From: Hydractinia symbiolongicarpus
Lineage: Eukaryota > Cnidaria > Hydrozoa > Anthoathecata > Hydractiniidae
NCBI RefSeq assembly: GCF_029227915.1
Contig: NC_079887.1
Coordinates: 1,736,001 to 1,800,000, forward strand
Length of the DNA stretch: 64,000 bases
Direction of reading: 5' to 3'
Part shown: piece after piece, positions 63,201-64,000 of the stretch
Numbering within the stretch: position 1 is the first letter of the stretch
How the letters are laid out: each line of letters starts with the position of its first letter
Position numbers and translations under genes: made by a program
The notes under the pieces: model-generated
The model's database searches: none
The model's input: the letters and a program-made list of their open reading frames with translations, nothing else
What the model was told of the DNA's origin: nothing

Positions 63201-64000
63201 TACAAGTCTCATGCGTTTTAGCGGTGAAAAGATAATTCAAAAAATCGTTTTGGAAATGAGTTTACTCACAGGATACTTTCTTTGTATACATTCGACTATA
63301 CGGGCCAAGCCCGGGATTTACGGGAAATCGCGGGTTTTCGTTTGCTGGCGATTAAACCACTTTCATTAAGCGTCTCATCAAAAATGAAAACTTTTCTGAA
63401 AACTACAAGTCTCATGGGTTTTAGTGGTAAAAAAACAATTCAAAAAATCGTTCGGGAAATGAGTTTACTCACAGGGTACTTTCTTTGTATGCATTCGACT
63501 ACACGGGCCAATACCGGGATTTACGGGAAATCGCGGGTTTTCGTTTGCTGGCGATTAAACCACTTTCATTAAGCGTCTCATCAAAAATGAAAACTTTTCT
63601 GAAAACTACAAGTCTCATGCGTTTTAGTGGTAAAAAAATAATTCAAAAAATCGTTCGGGAAATGAGTTTACTCACAGGGTACTTTCTTTGTATACATTCG
63701 ACTACACGGGCCAAGCCCGGATTTACGGGAAATCGCGGGATTTCGTTTGCCGGCGATTAAACTTCTTTCATTAACCCTCTCATCAAAAATGAAAACATTT
63801 TTGAAAACTTCTAGTCTCATGCGTTTTTGTGGTGAAAAAAAAAATTAAAAAATCGTTCGGGAAATGAGTTTACTCCCTGGGTACTTTCTTTGTATACATG
63901 CGACTATACGGGCCAAGCCCGGGATTTACGGGAAATCGCGGGATTTCGTTTGCCGGCGATTAAACCTCTTTTAATAAGCGTCTCAGCAAAAATGAAAACA
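60287..64000 (+). repeat. 203-bp satellite array, right part
   Basis: The same satellite resumes directly after the retrotransposon, in the same orientation, for about 18 monomers to the window edge. The first bases complete the monomer interrupted at 55,432, so this is one array split by an insertion. Several monomers match variants at 46-49 kb, for example AAAACCTACAAGTCTTATG at 61,979 (also at 46,364 and 48,189) and a TATATTCGCC variant near 62,880 (also near 48,685). The array continues beyond the window. Confidence 0.97.

Noticed and set aside
1-64000. Ribosomal or 5S gene array, tRNA cluster
   Set aside because: I saw no rRNA or tRNA core motifs in the monomer; A and B box or cloverleaf patterns are not evident.
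1-64000. Telomeric repeat or large inverted repeat
   Set aside because: No short telomere-type tandem repeats are present, and all monomers read in one direction, with no inversion point found.

Overview
The window is almost entirely one satellite DNA. A head-to-tail array with a monomer of about 203 bp fills 1-55,432 and resumes at 60,287-64,000, about 290 monomers in one orientation. The only other sequence is a 4,854-bp Ty3/gypsy-type LTR retrotransposon on the minus strand (55,433-60,286), inserted in one monomer and flanked by a 5-bp target-site duplication. I see no cellular gene, tRNA, rRNA or CRISPR array. The satellite structure and the LTR element indicate a eukaryotic, heterochromatic (centromeric or pericentromeric) locus. 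The lineage of the element (Mag-like, with a primer site resembling tRNA-Ser) and the CpG-rich monomers suit an invertebrate animal, but the species cannot be named from this sequence.

Layout of the satellite. Monomers fall into two main classes. Class A carries a TTCG...CCAAGCC core and class B carries a TTTG or TTGG...GAGTCC core. They are arranged in higher-order repeats (HORs) that change along the window: 5-mers (1,015 bp) at 0.2-2.2 kb; nested 5-mers and 10-mers at 3.4-7.5 kb; a 7-mer pair at 11.1-13.9 kb; a 4-mer at 14.7-16.5 kb; a 9-mer pair at 18.6-22.3 kb; a 10-mer pair at 21.2-25.4 kb; a 7-mer pair at 25.2-28.0 kb; an 8-mer pair at 27.8-31.0 kb; another 10-mer at 32.4-35.7 kb; a 13-mer pair at 39.3-44.5 kb; a 9-mer relation at 45.9-48.9 kb; and a 10-mer pair at 50.2-54.0 kb. 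The central part (about 18-45 kb) lacks one class-B subtype (TTTGGAC with GAGGGCG or GAGGACG) that is common on both sides, so the array looks layered.

The retrotransposon has 141-bp LTRs differing at 2 positions, a primer-binding site, a polypurine tract, and a gag-pro-RT-RNase H-integrase reading region. It is broken by a one-base deletion in RNase H and an in-frame TAA after the integrase catalytic core, so this copy should not make a full Pol. Its gag, protease and RT part remain open.

The most interesting leads are in the satellite monomer. It has a motif resembling a CENP-B box with one base less spacing, present in class A and degraded in class B. It has a four-run G-tract with overlapping hairpins in the same GC-rich core, and CpG content above expectation. 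Reading frames of 64-121 codons recur throughout the array but are best explained as repeats of the same non-coding monomer.
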